Source: Moritella dasanensis ArB 0140
GTDB lineage: Bacteria; Pseudomonadota; Gammaproteobacteria; Enterobacterales; Moritellaceae
Direction: 5' to 3'
Assembly (NCBI RefSeq): GCF_000276805.1
Contig: NZ_AKXQ01000004.1
Coordinates: 1 to 64,000, forward strand
Length of the DNA: 64,000 bases
Under the pieces are notes generated by a model. The model saw nothing but the letters and a program-made list of their open reading frames with translations. It was not told the origin of the DNA and ran no database searches. The translations under genes were made by a program, and so were the position numbers. Positions 9,476 to 17,666 of this stretch are shown one piece after another; the stretch's first letter is position 1; every line of letters begins with the position of its first letter.

Positions 9476-9796
9476 TTTATTAATCTCATGGACGTTACAC
9501 CCTATTGTTCATTCACATCACGAAAGTATTGTAAGTATTATGTGGTTGCTGCATTGATATTACTTTTATATTGTCTTGATATTATGTTGAGGAGCGTCTA
9601 TTCATTAATTGTGAACGCCGAGGGACTTCGTCGTATAATCGTACAACCCTTCACTCTTTCAGTGAACATCACGTGGATCCCCACTAGTCATTCAATTACT
9701 TACTTTATAGATGTATATTGACTTAGTTTAACTAAGCTGTTGTAGTTAAATGTCTATCTAACATAACGACATTCATCATAATGAAAAGGAATTACT
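9476..9796. other. Divergent intergenic region, no supported gene
   Basis: This region separates the minus-strand Cache protein from the plus-strand glyoxalase-fold gene. A 77-codon open frame at 9488-9721 lacks a convincing ribosome-binding site and resembles nothing I know, so I do not call it. A short inverted repeat at 9722-9736 is listed separately. Confidence 0.5.
9722..9736. promoter_or_regulatory. Inverted repeat, possible operator for the VOC gene
   Basis: CTTAGTT-T-AACTAAG is a perfect inverted repeat with 7-bp arms and a 1-nt spacer, 60 bp upstream of the glyoxalase-fold gene. Its position suits a dimeric repressor or activator, but I do not recognise the motif and nothing else supports it. 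Confidence 0.3.
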
Positions 9797-10168
9797 ATGC
9801 TTAGCTATGCAACAATAGGTGTAACGGATTTAGAAAAGTCAGAAGCTTTTTATAATGCATTATTGGCACCAATAGGCGCTAAAACATTAATGAAAATGGA
9901 GCGGATTATATTCATTGGTAAGAGTATGAAAGAGCCTATGCTTGCCATTTGTATTCCGTACGATAAAGAAGAACAACACGCTGGTAATGGCAATATGTTA
10001 GCTATTGCGCCGGGCTCAAAAGAAAAGTGTGAAGAACTGTACCATAAGGCAATGGCTTTGGGTGCAACCTGTGATGGTGAACCAGGACAACGAATTCCTG
10101 ACGTTTTTTATGGCGCTTACTTCCGTGATTTAGATGGTAATAAAATAGCTTTTAATCACTTTGGTTAA
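9797..10168 (+). CDS. VOC (glyoxalase/bleomycin resistance) family protein
   Basis: A 123-residue protein of the vicinal oxygen chelate superfamily, with the two beta-alpha-beta-beta-beta modules expected for this length. The N-terminal module begins LSYATIGVTDLEKSEAFYNALL. The C-terminal module ends with YGAYFRDLDGNKIAFNH, the typical closing strand in which the glutamate or asparagine/histidine position binds metal in active members. An AAAAGGAATTACT leader gives a good ribosome-binding site. It is a paralogue of the 122-residue protein at 41045 (shared pattern G-N-G-x-M, then ALALG or AMALG, EGDPG or DGEPG, and YFRDLDGNK). Substrate unknown; members include glyoxalases, dioxygenases and antibiotic-binding proteins. 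Confidence 0.85.
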   Translation: MLSYATIGVTDLEKSEAFYNALLAPIGAKTLMKMERIIFIGKSMKEPMLAICIPYDKEEQHAGNGNMLAIAPGSKEKCEELYHKAMALGATCDGEPGQRIPDVFYGAYFRDLDGNKIAFNHFG

Positions 10169-10181
10169 CAGATTTATCGCC

Positions 10182-10211
10182 CTAAACTAAACTAAACTAA
10201 ACTAAACTAAT
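10182..10211. repeat. Pentanucleotide tandem repeat (CTAAA)5 plus one variant unit
   Basis: Five exact CTAAA units (10182-10206) are followed by CTAAT (10207-10211) and then CTAGGG. The array starts 14 bp after the stop of the glyoxalase-fold gene and is framed by CCCTA and TAGGG, so the ends can pair. It looks like a slippage-prone simple repeat in a 3' untranslated position. Confidence 0.9.
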
Positions 10212-10291
10212 CTAGGGTTGGAACAGTCCCGTCGTTTTTAGCCCCACCATTTATACCAAATAAAACAGGGGCTATTTAATAATAGAAATAA

Positions 10292-10732
10292 CTAACAGCT
10301 CACCGATGTGGTTACGGGATCACCATTAATTCCAACCGCCATTTTAATACCTGAATCGCCAGTGCAATAACGAATTATATTACCTGTTGCGATAGTTCCA
10401 TTGGCACGAAAGTTTATAATTTGTGCGCCAAGAGCTCTAAAAGATAAGCTTGAATTACTGCTAGTCGCTATCGTTGTTTTGTTGACGATATCAGCGTCTG
10501 ATGTCGTTAAGGTTAAAGTATTCCCTGCTACTCGCATATATAACGTTCGGTTATGGGCAATCGCGGTATTTTTCGCATAGATAAGGCTGCTATTAATCAG
10601 TGTGGTTGCGTCATCAATACGGCTTTGTTTTACCATGTTTTGGTAACTGGGTACGCCAATACCAACGAGTATTGCGAAGATAGAAATAGTGATCATTAAT
10701 TCGATGAGGGTAAAACCGACAGATTTTTTCAT
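10292..10732 (-). CDS. GspH/FimT family pseudopilin
   Basis: A 146-residue prepilin-like protein. The N-terminus MKKSVG-FTLIELMITISIFAILVGIGVPSY is a class III prepilin signal, cleaved by prepilin peptidase after the glycine and methylated on the phenylalanine, with E5 of the mature protein present. The remaining part has the small beta-rich domain expected of GspH/FimT minor pseudopilins, ending with two cysteines (YCTGDSG and VSC) that could form a disulphide loop. Such proteins initiate type IV pili or type II secretion pseudopili. No other pilus gene is nearby, so it is an orphan here. The ATG at 10732 is followed at once by the expected KK leader. Confidence 0.88.
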   Translation of the reverse strand: MKKSVGFTLIELMITISIFAILVGIGVPSYQNMVKQSRIDDATTLINSSLIYAKNTAIAHNRTLYMRVAGNTLTLTTSDADIVNKTTIATSSNSSLSFRALGAQIINFRANGTIATGNIIRYCTGDSGIKMAVGINGDPVTTSVSC

Positions 10733-10847
10733 TCTTATACATCCTTGTTAAAGAAAACAATAGATTAACATGATAAGACGAGATGTATTGATGAATTTAT
10801 TGTGTTGTTAGGTTATTGAGAGCTGGATAAGGTTTGTTATTAAGATC

Positions 10848-10886
10848 AAAAAAGGGACCACACTTGAGTATATAGTGTGGTCCCTT
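10848..10886 (-). terminator. Rho-independent terminator of the fatty acyl-CoA reductase-like gene
   Basis: A 13-bp perfect stem (AAGGGACCACACT at 10852-10864 with its complement at 10874-10886) closes a 9-nt loop. On the minus strand it runs into a series of Ts (the A-run 10848-10853). It lies 35 bp after the stop of the 665-residue reductase gene. Confidence 0.92.
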
Positions 10887-10920
10887 GATATTAGCTAATT
10901 AGTACTTAATACCGATTAGA

Positions 10921-12918
10921 TTACCAATGCACACCGCGCATGATAGCTGCAAATGCAACTTGTTCAGTGCTTGCTTGTGTCGGTTCATCTTTATCTTCTA
11001 GTTTACCTTTAGCCGCTGCTGAATCATTAAACATACGGTAGCCCGTGTTCATGATAATTTCGCTTACTTTAGGGAATAGTGAGTACAGTACTTCTGACAT
11101 GATACCGACTTTTGTCGCAATACGTTTTGGCTTACGAATAATTGCTTGAACAATTAAATCGGCTGCTTCTGACGGTGCGAGTGTTGGTACATTGTCGTAT
11201 ACTTTTGTAGGACCGATCATCGGAGTACGCACAAGCGGCATATTAATCGTCGTCATGTTGACGTTACGGTCAGAGAACTCTGATGCGGCACAGCGAGTGA
11301 ATGCATCAAGTGCAGCTTTAGACGCTACGTATGCAGAGAAACGCGGCGAATTTGTTAACACACCAATTGAAGAGATGTTGATAACATGCCCTTTTTTATT
11401 CTCTAACATGCTTGGTGAGAAGCCCATGATTAAACGAACCGCACCAAAGTAGTTTAACTGCATCGTTCTTTCGTAATCGTGGAAGCGGTCAAAGGATAAA
11501 TCAATTGAACGGCGGATTGAACGACCCGCATTGTTGATTAATATATCAACAAAGTTATGCTCTGCAAGTACATTCTTTACTAACTCATCACATGATTCCA
11601 TGTTGGAAATGTCACATGAATAGATGTGTGCTTCGCCACCAAGCTCCTTGATTTGAGCCTGTGTTGCTTCTAGTTTTGTTACATCACGTGCTACAAGGAT
11701 TAATTTAGCGCCTGTTGGTGCCAGTTTTAATGCCGTTGCTTCACCAATACCAGAACTTGCACCTGTGATGACGATTGTTTTACCACTAACATTACCTTTT
11801 AAAGTCATGTCATTGATTAGGTCATCATTTAGGTTACGTTCCCAATAATCCCATACCGCTGGTGCGTATGCATCTAAACGAGGTACTTTGATGTTAGAGC
11901 CTTCTAATGCACGTGCTGTTTCACGGTCATCGAAGCTCGTAGGATAGTTAAGGAAGTTTAATACATCTTTTGGAATGCCAAGGTCACCTAATACCCCTTC
12001 AGTAAGCTGTTTCACTGCAGGTAAGTGTGCAACCGCTTGGCGTACTGATGCTGGTAAGAAGTTGGCAATACGAGAATCAATACGGAATGCCGTTTTTGGT
12101 GCGTTACCAGCTGTTGCGAAGATATTAAGTACTTCACCAACCTTGAATGGTTTTGGATCGACAAGGTGGAAGCAGTTGCTATGAACGTCTTCTTTATGAC
12201 TGATGTAGTCAATTGCATCAGCAACATAATCAACCGGTACGATATTAAGGCGACGGCCTTCAACACCGATCATAGGCATCCATGTTGGAATTGTTTCACG
12301 AATTTTTTTCAATAATTTAAAGAAGTAGTAAGGACCATCTACTTTGTCGATTTCACCCGTTTTAGAATGGCCAACAACCATGCCTGGACGGTAGATACGG
12401 AAAGGAATAGAACATTCATCACGCACTACTTTTTCAGAGATATGTTTGGTACGTAAATATGGGTTGTCCATATTTTCAGCTTCTTCAAACATGTCTTCGT
12501 AAAAAGTACCGTTGAACAAACCTGCGGCTGCAATAGAGCTAACATGGTGGAAACTTTTCGCTTTAATATGAACAGAAGCTTCAACCGCGTTACGTGTACC
12601 AACAACATTTGCCGTTTCTTGTGATTCAGCATCTGCTTTCATATCGTAGATTGCTGCAAGGTGGTAAACATTATCAATTTGGTCAGTGTGTGTTGCTAAC
12701 CATTGCTCATTAATCCCTAAATTAGCTTTAGTGATATCACCTGTAACCATTTTGATACGACTTTTAACACTCTTATGCACTCGATCCTGTAATGCATTGA
12801 ATTTGTGTTCTGAGCCTGGGCGAGTTAATACATAAACTTGCGCATCTTCTCTTTCTACTAAACGTTCAATTAAGAAACGACCAATAAATCCTGTACCACC
12901 GGTAACTAAGTATTTCAT
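10921..12918 (-). CDS. Two-domain SDR protein, bacterial fatty acyl-CoA reductase type
   Basis: A 665-residue fusion of two short-chain dehydrogenase/reductase domains. The N-terminal extended SDR starts with the nucleotide-binding loop TGGTGFIGRFL (residues 6-16) and has a downstream YLRTKH catalytic Tyr-x-x-x-Lys. The C-terminal classical SDR starts with TGASSGIGEAT near residue 385, has NNAGRSIRRS, and the catalytic YVASKAALDAF. From memory, the order and local wording (NYPTSFD, APAVWDYWERNL, the end motif AFAAIMRG-W) follow the Marinobacter fatty acyl-CoA reductase Maqu_2507 (about 661 residues), which reduces acyl-CoA to fatty alcohol for wax ester synthesis. Function by homology is likely but not proven. 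A clear ribosome-binding site (AAGGATAATGGA) precedes the ATG, and a strong terminator follows. It is a single-gene unit. Confidence 0.88.
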   Translation of the reverse strand: MKYLVTGGTGFIGRFLIERLVEREDAQVYVLTRPGSEHKFNALQDRVHKSVKSRIKMVTGDITKANLGINEQWLATHTDQIDNVYHLAAIYDMKADAESQETANVVGTRNAVEASVHIKAKSFHHVSSIAAAGLFNGTFYEDMFEEAENMDNPYLRTKHISEKVVRDECSIPFRIYRPGMVVGHSKTGEIDKVDGPYYFFKLLKKIRETIPTWMPMIGVEGRRLNIVPVDYVADAIDYISHKEDVHSNCFHLVDPKPFKVGEVLNIFATAGNAPKTAFRIDSRIANFLPASVRQAVAHLPAVKQLTEGVLGDLGIPKDVLNFLNYPTSFDDRETARALEGSNIKVPRLDAYAPAVWDYWERNLNDDLINDMTLKGNVSGKTIVITGASSGIGEATALKLAPTGAKLILVARDVTKLEATQAQIKELGGEAHIYSCDISNMESCDELVKNVLAEHNFVDILINNAGRSIRRSIDLSFDRFHDYERTMQLNYFGAVRLIMGFSPSMLENKKGHVINISSIGVLTNSPRFSAYVASKAALDAFTRCAASEFSDRNVNMTTINMPLVRTPMIGPTKVYDNVPTLAPSEAADLIVQAIIRKPKRIATKVGIMSEVLYSLFPKVSEIIMNTGYRMFNDSAAAKGKLEDKDEPTQASTEQVAFAAIMRGVHW

Positions 12919-13718
12919 TCCATTATCCTTAACTAAGCTATGTTTAATTTTTGTTAATTAAAATGACCGTGTATCACTTTTGTAGTAGTAATATCATCGA
13001 AATCGAAATGAATGTCAATGATGTGCCGTTAACGTAACTGGAAAATAGGCAAGTTATACAACACGCCGTCAGTATTATGTGACGAGTTGTTGGTTTAATT
13101 TGATTGTTAATCCTGTTAACAAATATTCAACGACAAGAGTAAATACTCAATTCGTGTAAATCATCAGTACGTCGAATTTTTACAAGCTCAGAGTTTACTT
13201 AGTTACATTCCATTAACAAGTATTGAAGCTAGTCGTTCAAAATAATACTTTATTTGGGTGGTTAATTCTAACTTTTGTAATCGTTGAATTTAGGTGGGGT
13301 GGGTATTAAGTTTAATTTCATTTTTGAATAGATAAATACTTTATTTATTAGTTGCTTACTGTAATTTTGGTTTGGTTTTTTGATCCTTAATGAGACGGAT
13401 ACCAATAAACATTCATACTTTAGTGTTAAGTTATATAAAATATAGTGGTTTCTCATCGGAGTTTTTGATGAGTTAGATGTGATTAAAGTCAAAAAAAATA
13501 AATTTTTAATGACTCATATGGGAAGGTTACTTTAGTGCTTCAGCATATGTAATTAAGTGACTAATCGTGCGTTATAAGACTTTAATATTAGAATATTTAT
13601 TCCATCATTAGATAGTATCCCTAAAGTATTAAATTCTGAATTTAGCTTTTTTACAATTTATAATTTTTAAATTCAATTTTTGCTAATGATAGCGGTATCA
13701 GCATTCATTTCATCATGA
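12919..13718. other. 800-bp AT-rich intergenic region without a supported gene
   Basis: This is the longest gap in the window. It should contain the promoter of the reductase gene (minus strand) near 12919-13000. The rest is strongly AT-rich with scattered A/T runs. A 74-codon minus-strand frame at 13268-13492 has low-complexity composition and no recognisable motif, so I do not call it. I saw no tRNA, terminator or clear inverted repeat. An unrecognised small RNA cannot be excluded. Confidence 0.5.
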
Positions 13719-14237
13719 TTAATCACTGTCTATTTTTGAGAATGTATATTTAAACCCTGCAACGTCATCATTTTTGCTAATGGTGATGATACGTTGATTA
13801 CCACTACCTCTAAATTTTAAAGCCGGATCAACTTGCGACTGTTCAAACTTCCCATCGATGAGATAATCGATGTATTGCACGACTGTTTTTTGTTGCGGTG
13901 TTAATTGTTCTATCGTATAACCACTCCATAGCCATATATCTTTTCCAACACATTCTTTTTTAACTCTTTTTACTAGTTTTAAAATAGCATCTAGATTCGC
14001 GGGGTAAAGTGGATCGCCGCCGCTTAAACTTAATCCTCGACGCCGGATTCGCGGATCATTTAAATCATTGATTATCTTATCTTCCATTGCCTGGCTAAAG
14101 AGTGAACCATTAGAGGGAGACCAAGTTGATTGGTTGTAGCAGCCCTTGCATTGATGCTCGCAACCGCTGACAAACAAAGTTACGCGTGTACCTGTGCCAT
14201 TGATCACATCAAGAGGGTAATATTGAGAATAATGCAT
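13719..14237 (-). CDS. nrdG: Anaerobic ribonucleotide reductase activating protein NrdG
   Basis: A 172-residue radical SAM activase that generates the glycyl radical on NrdD. The iron-sulphur cluster motif is CEHQCKGC (C26, C30, C33), the CxxxCxxC spacing of radical SAM enzymes. The SAM-binding region is LSGGDPLYPAN, and WLWSGYTIEQL follows, as in E. coli NrdG. The chain is slightly longer at the C-terminus than the E. coli protein (154 residues). It lies directly downstream of nrdD with only a 94-bp gap that contains a hairpin. An AAGAGC leader precedes the ATG. Expression is presumably anaerobic, driven from the FNR-controlled promoter of nrdD. Confidence 0.95.
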   Translation of the reverse strand: MHYSQYYPLDVINGTGTRVTLFVSGCEHQCKGCYNQSTWSPSNGSLFSQAMEDKIINDLNDPRIRRRGLSLSGGDPLYPANLDAILKLVKRVKKECVGKDIWLWSGYTIEQLTPQQKTVVQYIDYLIDGKFEQSQVDPALKFRGSGNQRIITISKNDDVAGFKYTFSKIDSD

Positions 14238-14251
14238 AGTTGCTCTTAAAC

Positions 14252-14276
14252 GCTAGCCAATGAGGCATTGGCTAGC
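14252..14276 (-). other. Hairpin in the nrdD-nrdG intercistronic gap
   Basis: A perfect 11-bp stem (GCTAGCCAATG at 14252-14262 with its complement at 14266-14276) closes a 3-nt loop. No T-run follows on either strand, so it is not a standard terminator. It sits 15 nt before the nrdG start on the message and may tune message stability or the NrdD:NrdG ratio. Confidence 0.6.
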
Positions 14277-14331
14277 CAGTTAATTAAACTGAGGTCGGAT
14301 GAGTGGTCATTGTTTACATATTATAAAAATA

Positions 14332-16467
14332 TTATAAGTGTTTAACGCGGCGTTTTACTTCTTCTTGTTTACCAGCATTAAAGGGCCGAGCATCGGGACT
14401 GCCCAGATAACCACAGACTCGACGGGTCACAGATACCTTGGCAATATCGTGATTGTCGCACTTAGGGCAGGTAAAGCCTTTACTGGTACAGCTAAACTCA
14501 CCCGTATAGCCACATTCATAACACTCATCAATCGGTGTGTTGGTGCCATAATAAGGAACACGCGTATAGCTGTAGTCCCACACATCTTCTAACGCTTCAA
14601 TGTTGTGCTGCATATTAGGATATTCGCCATAACAGATAAAACCACCGTTACTGACTGCCGGGTAAGGCATTTCAAAATCGATTTTATCGTACGGATTGAC
14701 TTGTTTCTCAACATCAAGATGGAAGCTGTTGGTGTAATATCCTTTATCTGTCACGTCTTTGATATCACCAAACGTGATCTTATCTAATTTAGCAAAACGG
14801 CTGCATAAGTTTTCACTTGGTGTGGCGTATAAGCTATAAGCATAACCGCTTTCTGCAGTCCATTGTTCAGTGCTGGCTTTCATGTGGCTAAGCATAGCAA
14901 TGGCTTTTTGTTGTAATACTTCACTATCGTAAGGATGGGTAGCATTACCAAACAGTGCATTAATCGCTTCGTGCAAACCGATGTAACCTAAAGAAATAGA
15001 GGCGCGACCATGCTTGAAAATATCTAATACGTCATCATCAGCATTGAGTCTAACACCGCAAGCACCTTCCATATAAAGGATAGGGGCAACACGGGCTTTA
15101 ACGCCTTTAAGACGAGAAATACGGGTTTCTAGAGCACGTTTACACAGGATTAAACGTTCATCTAATAATTGATAGAAGCGTGATTCATCGCCTTTTGCTT
15201 GAATGGCAATGCGCGGTAAATTAAGACTCACTACACCTAAGTTATTACGGCCTTCATGAATTAGTTCACCTTGCTCTTCATAGGTGCCTAAGAAACTACG
15301 GCAACCCATAGGCGTTTTAAACGAACCCGTTACTTTAACTACTTGCTCATAGTTTAAAATATCTGGGTACATGCGTTTTGTTGAGCATTCTAGTGCTAGC
15401 TGTTTAATATCGTAGCTTGGATCTTCTGGCTTATGGTTTAGGCCATCTTTGATTGCAAACACCAGTTTTGGAAAAACTGCGGTTTTATGGTTTCTGCCTA
15501 AACCAGCAATACGATTTTTAAGAATTGATTGCTGAATTAAACGTGCTTCCCAGTTTGTGCCTAAACCAAAACCGAAAGTTACAAACGGTGTTTGTCCATT
15601 TGCTGTGTGTAAGGTATTAACTTCATATTCCAATGATTGGAATGCATCGAAACATTCTTTTTCAGTGCGTGAACGTGCAAACTCCGCTTTATTTGGTATC
15701 GACCATTCTTCGGCTAGTTGGGTATTTTTATCAAAGCTTGCTGTTACGTAAGGCGCTAAGATCTCGTCAATGCGATTGATCGTGGTGCCACCATAAATAT
15801 GGCTAGCTACTTGTGCAATGATTTGTGCGGTTACGGCAGTTGCTGTGGTGATTGATTTTGGCGTTTCAATTTCAGCATTACCCATTTTAAAGCCACGGGT
15901 CAGCATGCCATCAAGGTCGATCAACATGCAGTTAAACATCGGAAAGAAAGGTGCATAATCAAGATCGTGATAATGAATGTCGCCAGCTTCATGCGCATGG
16001 ACAATATCGCGAGGTAAGATATGTTGCTTAGCATAATGCTTAGCAACAATACCTGCGAGTAGATCGCGTTGAGTCGGGATCACTTTACTGTCTTTATTGG
16101 CATTTTCATTCAACAGTGATTCGTTGCTTTGCTCAATAAGGCCTTTGATCTCGTTAGTCAGAATACTTTGTGTTTCACGAGCAATATCACGTTGATGACG
16201 GTATTCGATGTAAGCGCGGGCAATGAGCTTGTTGCTTTCTTGCATTAACACATCTTCAACGGTGTTTTGGATGGTATGGATCTCAATGGCGTGTTCGCTA
16301 GAGACATCTTGTTGAATCAGTATTTGATGTACTTTATTTGCCATATTGACCGCATAATCACGGTTTTCTTGTTGCACTGACTTAGCTGCAGCGTAAATAG
16401 CGTCTTGTATGCATTGAATGTTGAACGGCACACGACAACCATCTCGTTTGATGACAAATAGATCCAC
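14332..16467 (-). CDS. nrdD: Anaerobic ribonucleoside-triphosphate reductase NrdD
   Basis: Class III ribonucleotide reductase, which makes deoxyribonucleotides without oxygen. I place the start at GTG 16467 (MDLFVIKRDGCRVPF), because AAGGAG lies 6 nt upstream and the resulting 711 residues match E. coli NrdD (712). A longer open frame from TTG 16506 is less likely. An N-terminal ATP-cone occupies about residues 1-90. The catalytic barrel shows LLNENANKDSKVIPTQRD and the NGQTPFVTFGFGLG block. The C-terminal zinc site (CYECGYTGEF and CPKCDNH) is followed by the glycyl radical site RRVCGYLGS. A perfect FNR box lies 114 bp upstream. nrdG follows in the same orientation. Confidence 0.95.
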   Translation of the reverse strand: MDLFVIKRDGCRVPFNIQCIQDAIYAAAKSVQQENRDYAVNMANKVHQILIQQDVSSEHAIEIHTIQNTVEDVLMQESNKLIARAYIEYRHQRDIARETQSILTNEIKGLIEQSNESLLNENANKDSKVIPTQRDLLAGIVAKHYAKQHILPRDIVHAHEAGDIHYHDLDYAPFFPMFNCMLIDLDGMLTRGFKMGNAEIETPKSITTATAVTAQIIAQVASHIYGGTTINRIDEILAPYVTASFDKNTQLAEEWSIPNKAEFARSRTEKECFDAFQSLEYEVNTLHTANGQTPFVTFGFGLGTNWEARLIQQSILKNRIAGLGRNHKTAVFPKLVFAIKDGLNHKPEDPSYDIKQLALECSTKRMYPDILNYEQVVKVTGSFKTPMGCRSFLGTYEEQGELIHEGRNNLGVVSLNLPRIAIQAKGDESRFYQLLDERLILCKRALETRISRLKGVKARVAPILYMEGACGVRLNADDDVLDIFKHGRASISLGYIGLHEAINALFGNATHPYDSEVLQQKAIAMLSHMKASTEQWTAESGYAYSLYATPSENLCSRFAKLDKITFGDIKDVTDKGYYTNSFHLDVEKQVNPYDKIDFEMPYPAVSNGGFICYGEYPNMQHNIEALEDVWDYSYTRVPYYGTNTPIDECYECGYTGEFSCTSKGFTCPKCDNHDIAKVSVTRRVCGYLGSPDARPFNAGKQEEVKRRVKHL

Positions 16468-16580
16468 AAAATACTCCTTCAGTTTTAAATTGACATTATC
16501 ATGCAATACTATATATAGGTGTTGTTTTAATCAACGGCACAATATGTAGTGTATTAGGCTTGAAGTTTGTTTTTGATTCA

Positions 16581-16594
16581 TTGATTTTGATCAA
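16581..16594 (-). promoter_or_regulatory. FNR box upstream of nrdDG
   Basis: TTGATTTTGATCAA is an exact match to the FNR consensus TTGAT-N4-ATCAA. It lies 114 bp upstream of the nrdD start codon. FNR is the oxygen-sensing regulator that activates nrdDG in E. coli, so site and target agree. Confidence 0.85.
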
Positions 16595-16730
16595 TAATTA
16601 TTACGCCAAAATAGGGGATTGATAAGGGAACTATTCTCGATCAATAAATGGCACTATTACACTTGTAAGTTTATTTTTGAACGATATTCAAACGCAAACT
16701 GAACAGCGCAGAGCTCATGATGAATAAAGC

Positions 16731-16759
16731 TTTACAACTTCAGGTGGTTGCTCTAATAT
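16731..16759 (+). promoter_or_regulatory. Sigma-70 promoter of tRNA-Ser
   Basis: A -35 box TTTACA (16731-16736) and a -10 box TAATAT (16754-16759) are separated by 17 bp, and the tRNA begins 16 bp after the -10 box. Confidence 0.65.
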
Positions 16760-16774
16760 TCGCTCCATTGCTGC

Positions 16775-16865
16775 GGAGGGGTGGCAGAGTGGCCGAATGC
16801 ACTGGTCTTGAAAACCAGCAGGGGTTAATAGCTCCTCGAGAGTTCAAATCTCTCCTCCTCCGCCA
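16775..16865 (+). tRNA. tRNA-Ser (anticodon UGA)
   Basis: A 91-nt gene. The acceptor arm GGAGGGG pairs with CTCCTCC, followed by discriminator G and an encoded CCA. The anticodon stem CTGGT/ACCAG frames the loop CTTGAAA, giving anticodon TGA. A long variable arm (around GGGGTTAATAGCTCC) marks a class II tRNA such as tRNA-Ser. The T arm GAGAGTTCAAATCTCTC is canonical. It decodes UCA and other UCN codons. It has its own promoter and terminator and is not part of a tRNA cluster here. Confidence 0.97.
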
Positions 16866-16877
16866 TCCATTCAAGAG

Positions 16878-16922
16878 AACGCTAATTGATTACTGTTTAT
16901 AGTAACTGGTTGGCGTTTTTTT
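16878..16922 (+). terminator. Rho-independent terminator after tRNA-Ser
   Basis: A long imperfect hairpin, starting AACGC and ending GGCGTT with several G-U pairs, runs into seven Ts at 16916-16922. It begins 12 bp after the tRNA. Confidence 0.8.
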
Positions 16923-17021
16923 ATATCTATTTTTCACATAATCAACATTTTTTTCACTAATCCTCAGCTAACTTCATTATCATAGCCAGACATCTATTCA
17001 GCCTATTTGAGAATTCAGTTT

Positions 17022-17537
17022 ATGAATCAATCTATCTGTCATCGTCTTCGCGACTTTTTAATTTCTACTTCTATTATTATCAGTGTTGTTTTTTCAACCG
17101 CAGTATTTGCTGAGAATAGTGCCAAACTTGCCCCTGATTTTTCATTACCCGGTGTTAATAATAGCCAAATAAACCTTGCTGATTATCGTGGTAAAGTGGT
17201 GTTGGTCGATTTTTGGGCTTCGTGGTGTACACCGTGTATTCGTTCGTTCCCGTGGATGGATGAAATGGTTGAAAAATATGGCGAGCAGGGCTTTGAAATT
17301 ATCGCGATTAATATGGATCAAGAAGCCATTCTTGCGAAGAAGTTTTTAACACGCTACCCGAACAAATTGACTATCGCCTTTGATCCACAAGGTGTGGTGG
17401 CTGAGCAATATGAAATCATGGGCTTACCAAATTCGTTTATACTTAATAAACAAGGTGAAATTGTCTATAAGCACGTCGGGTTTAGGTTATCAGAATTAGA
17501 CAAATATGAAGCAGAGATCTTATCGTTATTACCGTAA
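17022..17537 (+). CDS. TlpA/ResA-like thioredoxin family protein, exported
   Basis: A thiol-disulphide oxidoreductase of the TlpA/ResA type. With the ATG at 17022 it has 171 residues; an upstream TTG at 17007 would add five. An N-terminal hydrophobic stretch (about residues 12-30, ending VFA-EN) looks like a Sec signal peptide. The thioredoxin fold carries the active site WASWCTPC (C69, C72) and a cis-proline region GLPNSFILN. TlpA-like proteins reduce disulphides in the periplasm for cytochrome maturation or for specific partner proteins. It precedes a small lipoprotein that ends in two cysteines, an outer-membrane barrel and ApbE, so I infer that it serves that locus, perhaps by keeping the lipoprotein cysteines reduced. 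Confidence 0.85.
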   Translation: MNQSICHRLRDFLISTSIIISVVFSTAVFAENSAKLAPDFSLPGVNNSQINLADYRGKVVLVDFWASWCTPCIRSFPWMDEMVEKYGEQGFEIIAINMDQEAILAKKFLTRYPNKLTIAFDPQGVVAEQYEIMGLPNSFILNKQGEIVYKHVGFRLSELDKYEAEILSLLP

Positions 17538-17560
17538 AGATGAGAATCGTTAAAACACCA

Positions 17561-17588
17561 TTGATAGAAGTAAATTGATAGAAGTAAA
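17561..17588. repeat. Two 14-bp direct repeats
   Basis: TTGATAGAAGTAAA occurs twice in tandem (17561-17574 and 17575-17588) in the gap between the thioredoxin and lipoprotein genes. A second duplicated block containing TATAAGTAATT follows near 17620-17643. These are simple local duplications. Confidence 0.8.
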
Positions 17589-17666
17589 TGAGTAGTCATA
17601 ACTTATAGAAAGCACTTATATAAGTAATTTTTATAAGTAATTGTTTATTTAATGTTTGGAGCGGCT

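Larger units (their letters stand above)
16468..16774. other. Divergent regulatory region between nrdD and tRNA-Ser
   Basis: This region holds the FNR box of nrdDG (16581-16594) and the promoter of the tRNA-Ser gene (16731-16759), both listed separately. A second TTGAT half-site occurs at 16619-16623 but lacks a properly spaced partner. I see no coding sequence here. Confidence 0.7.

Noticed and set aside
9488-9721. 77-codon open frame between the Cache and VOC genes
   Set aside because: No good ribosome-binding site, no recognisable motif, and it lies in a promoter region.
10182-10211. Possible CRISPR-like array
   Set aside because: The units are 5 bp and contiguous with no spacers; this is a simple tandem repeat. 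The heptamers at 50598 were rejected as CRISPR for the same reason.
13268-13492. 74-codon minus-strand open frame in the long intergenic gap
   Set aside because: Low-complexity composition in AT-rich DNA, no ribosome-binding site and no family resemblance.
14338-15751. Plus-strand open frames inside nrdD
   Set aside because: They lie antisense to a well-conserved gene and have no start signals or motifs.
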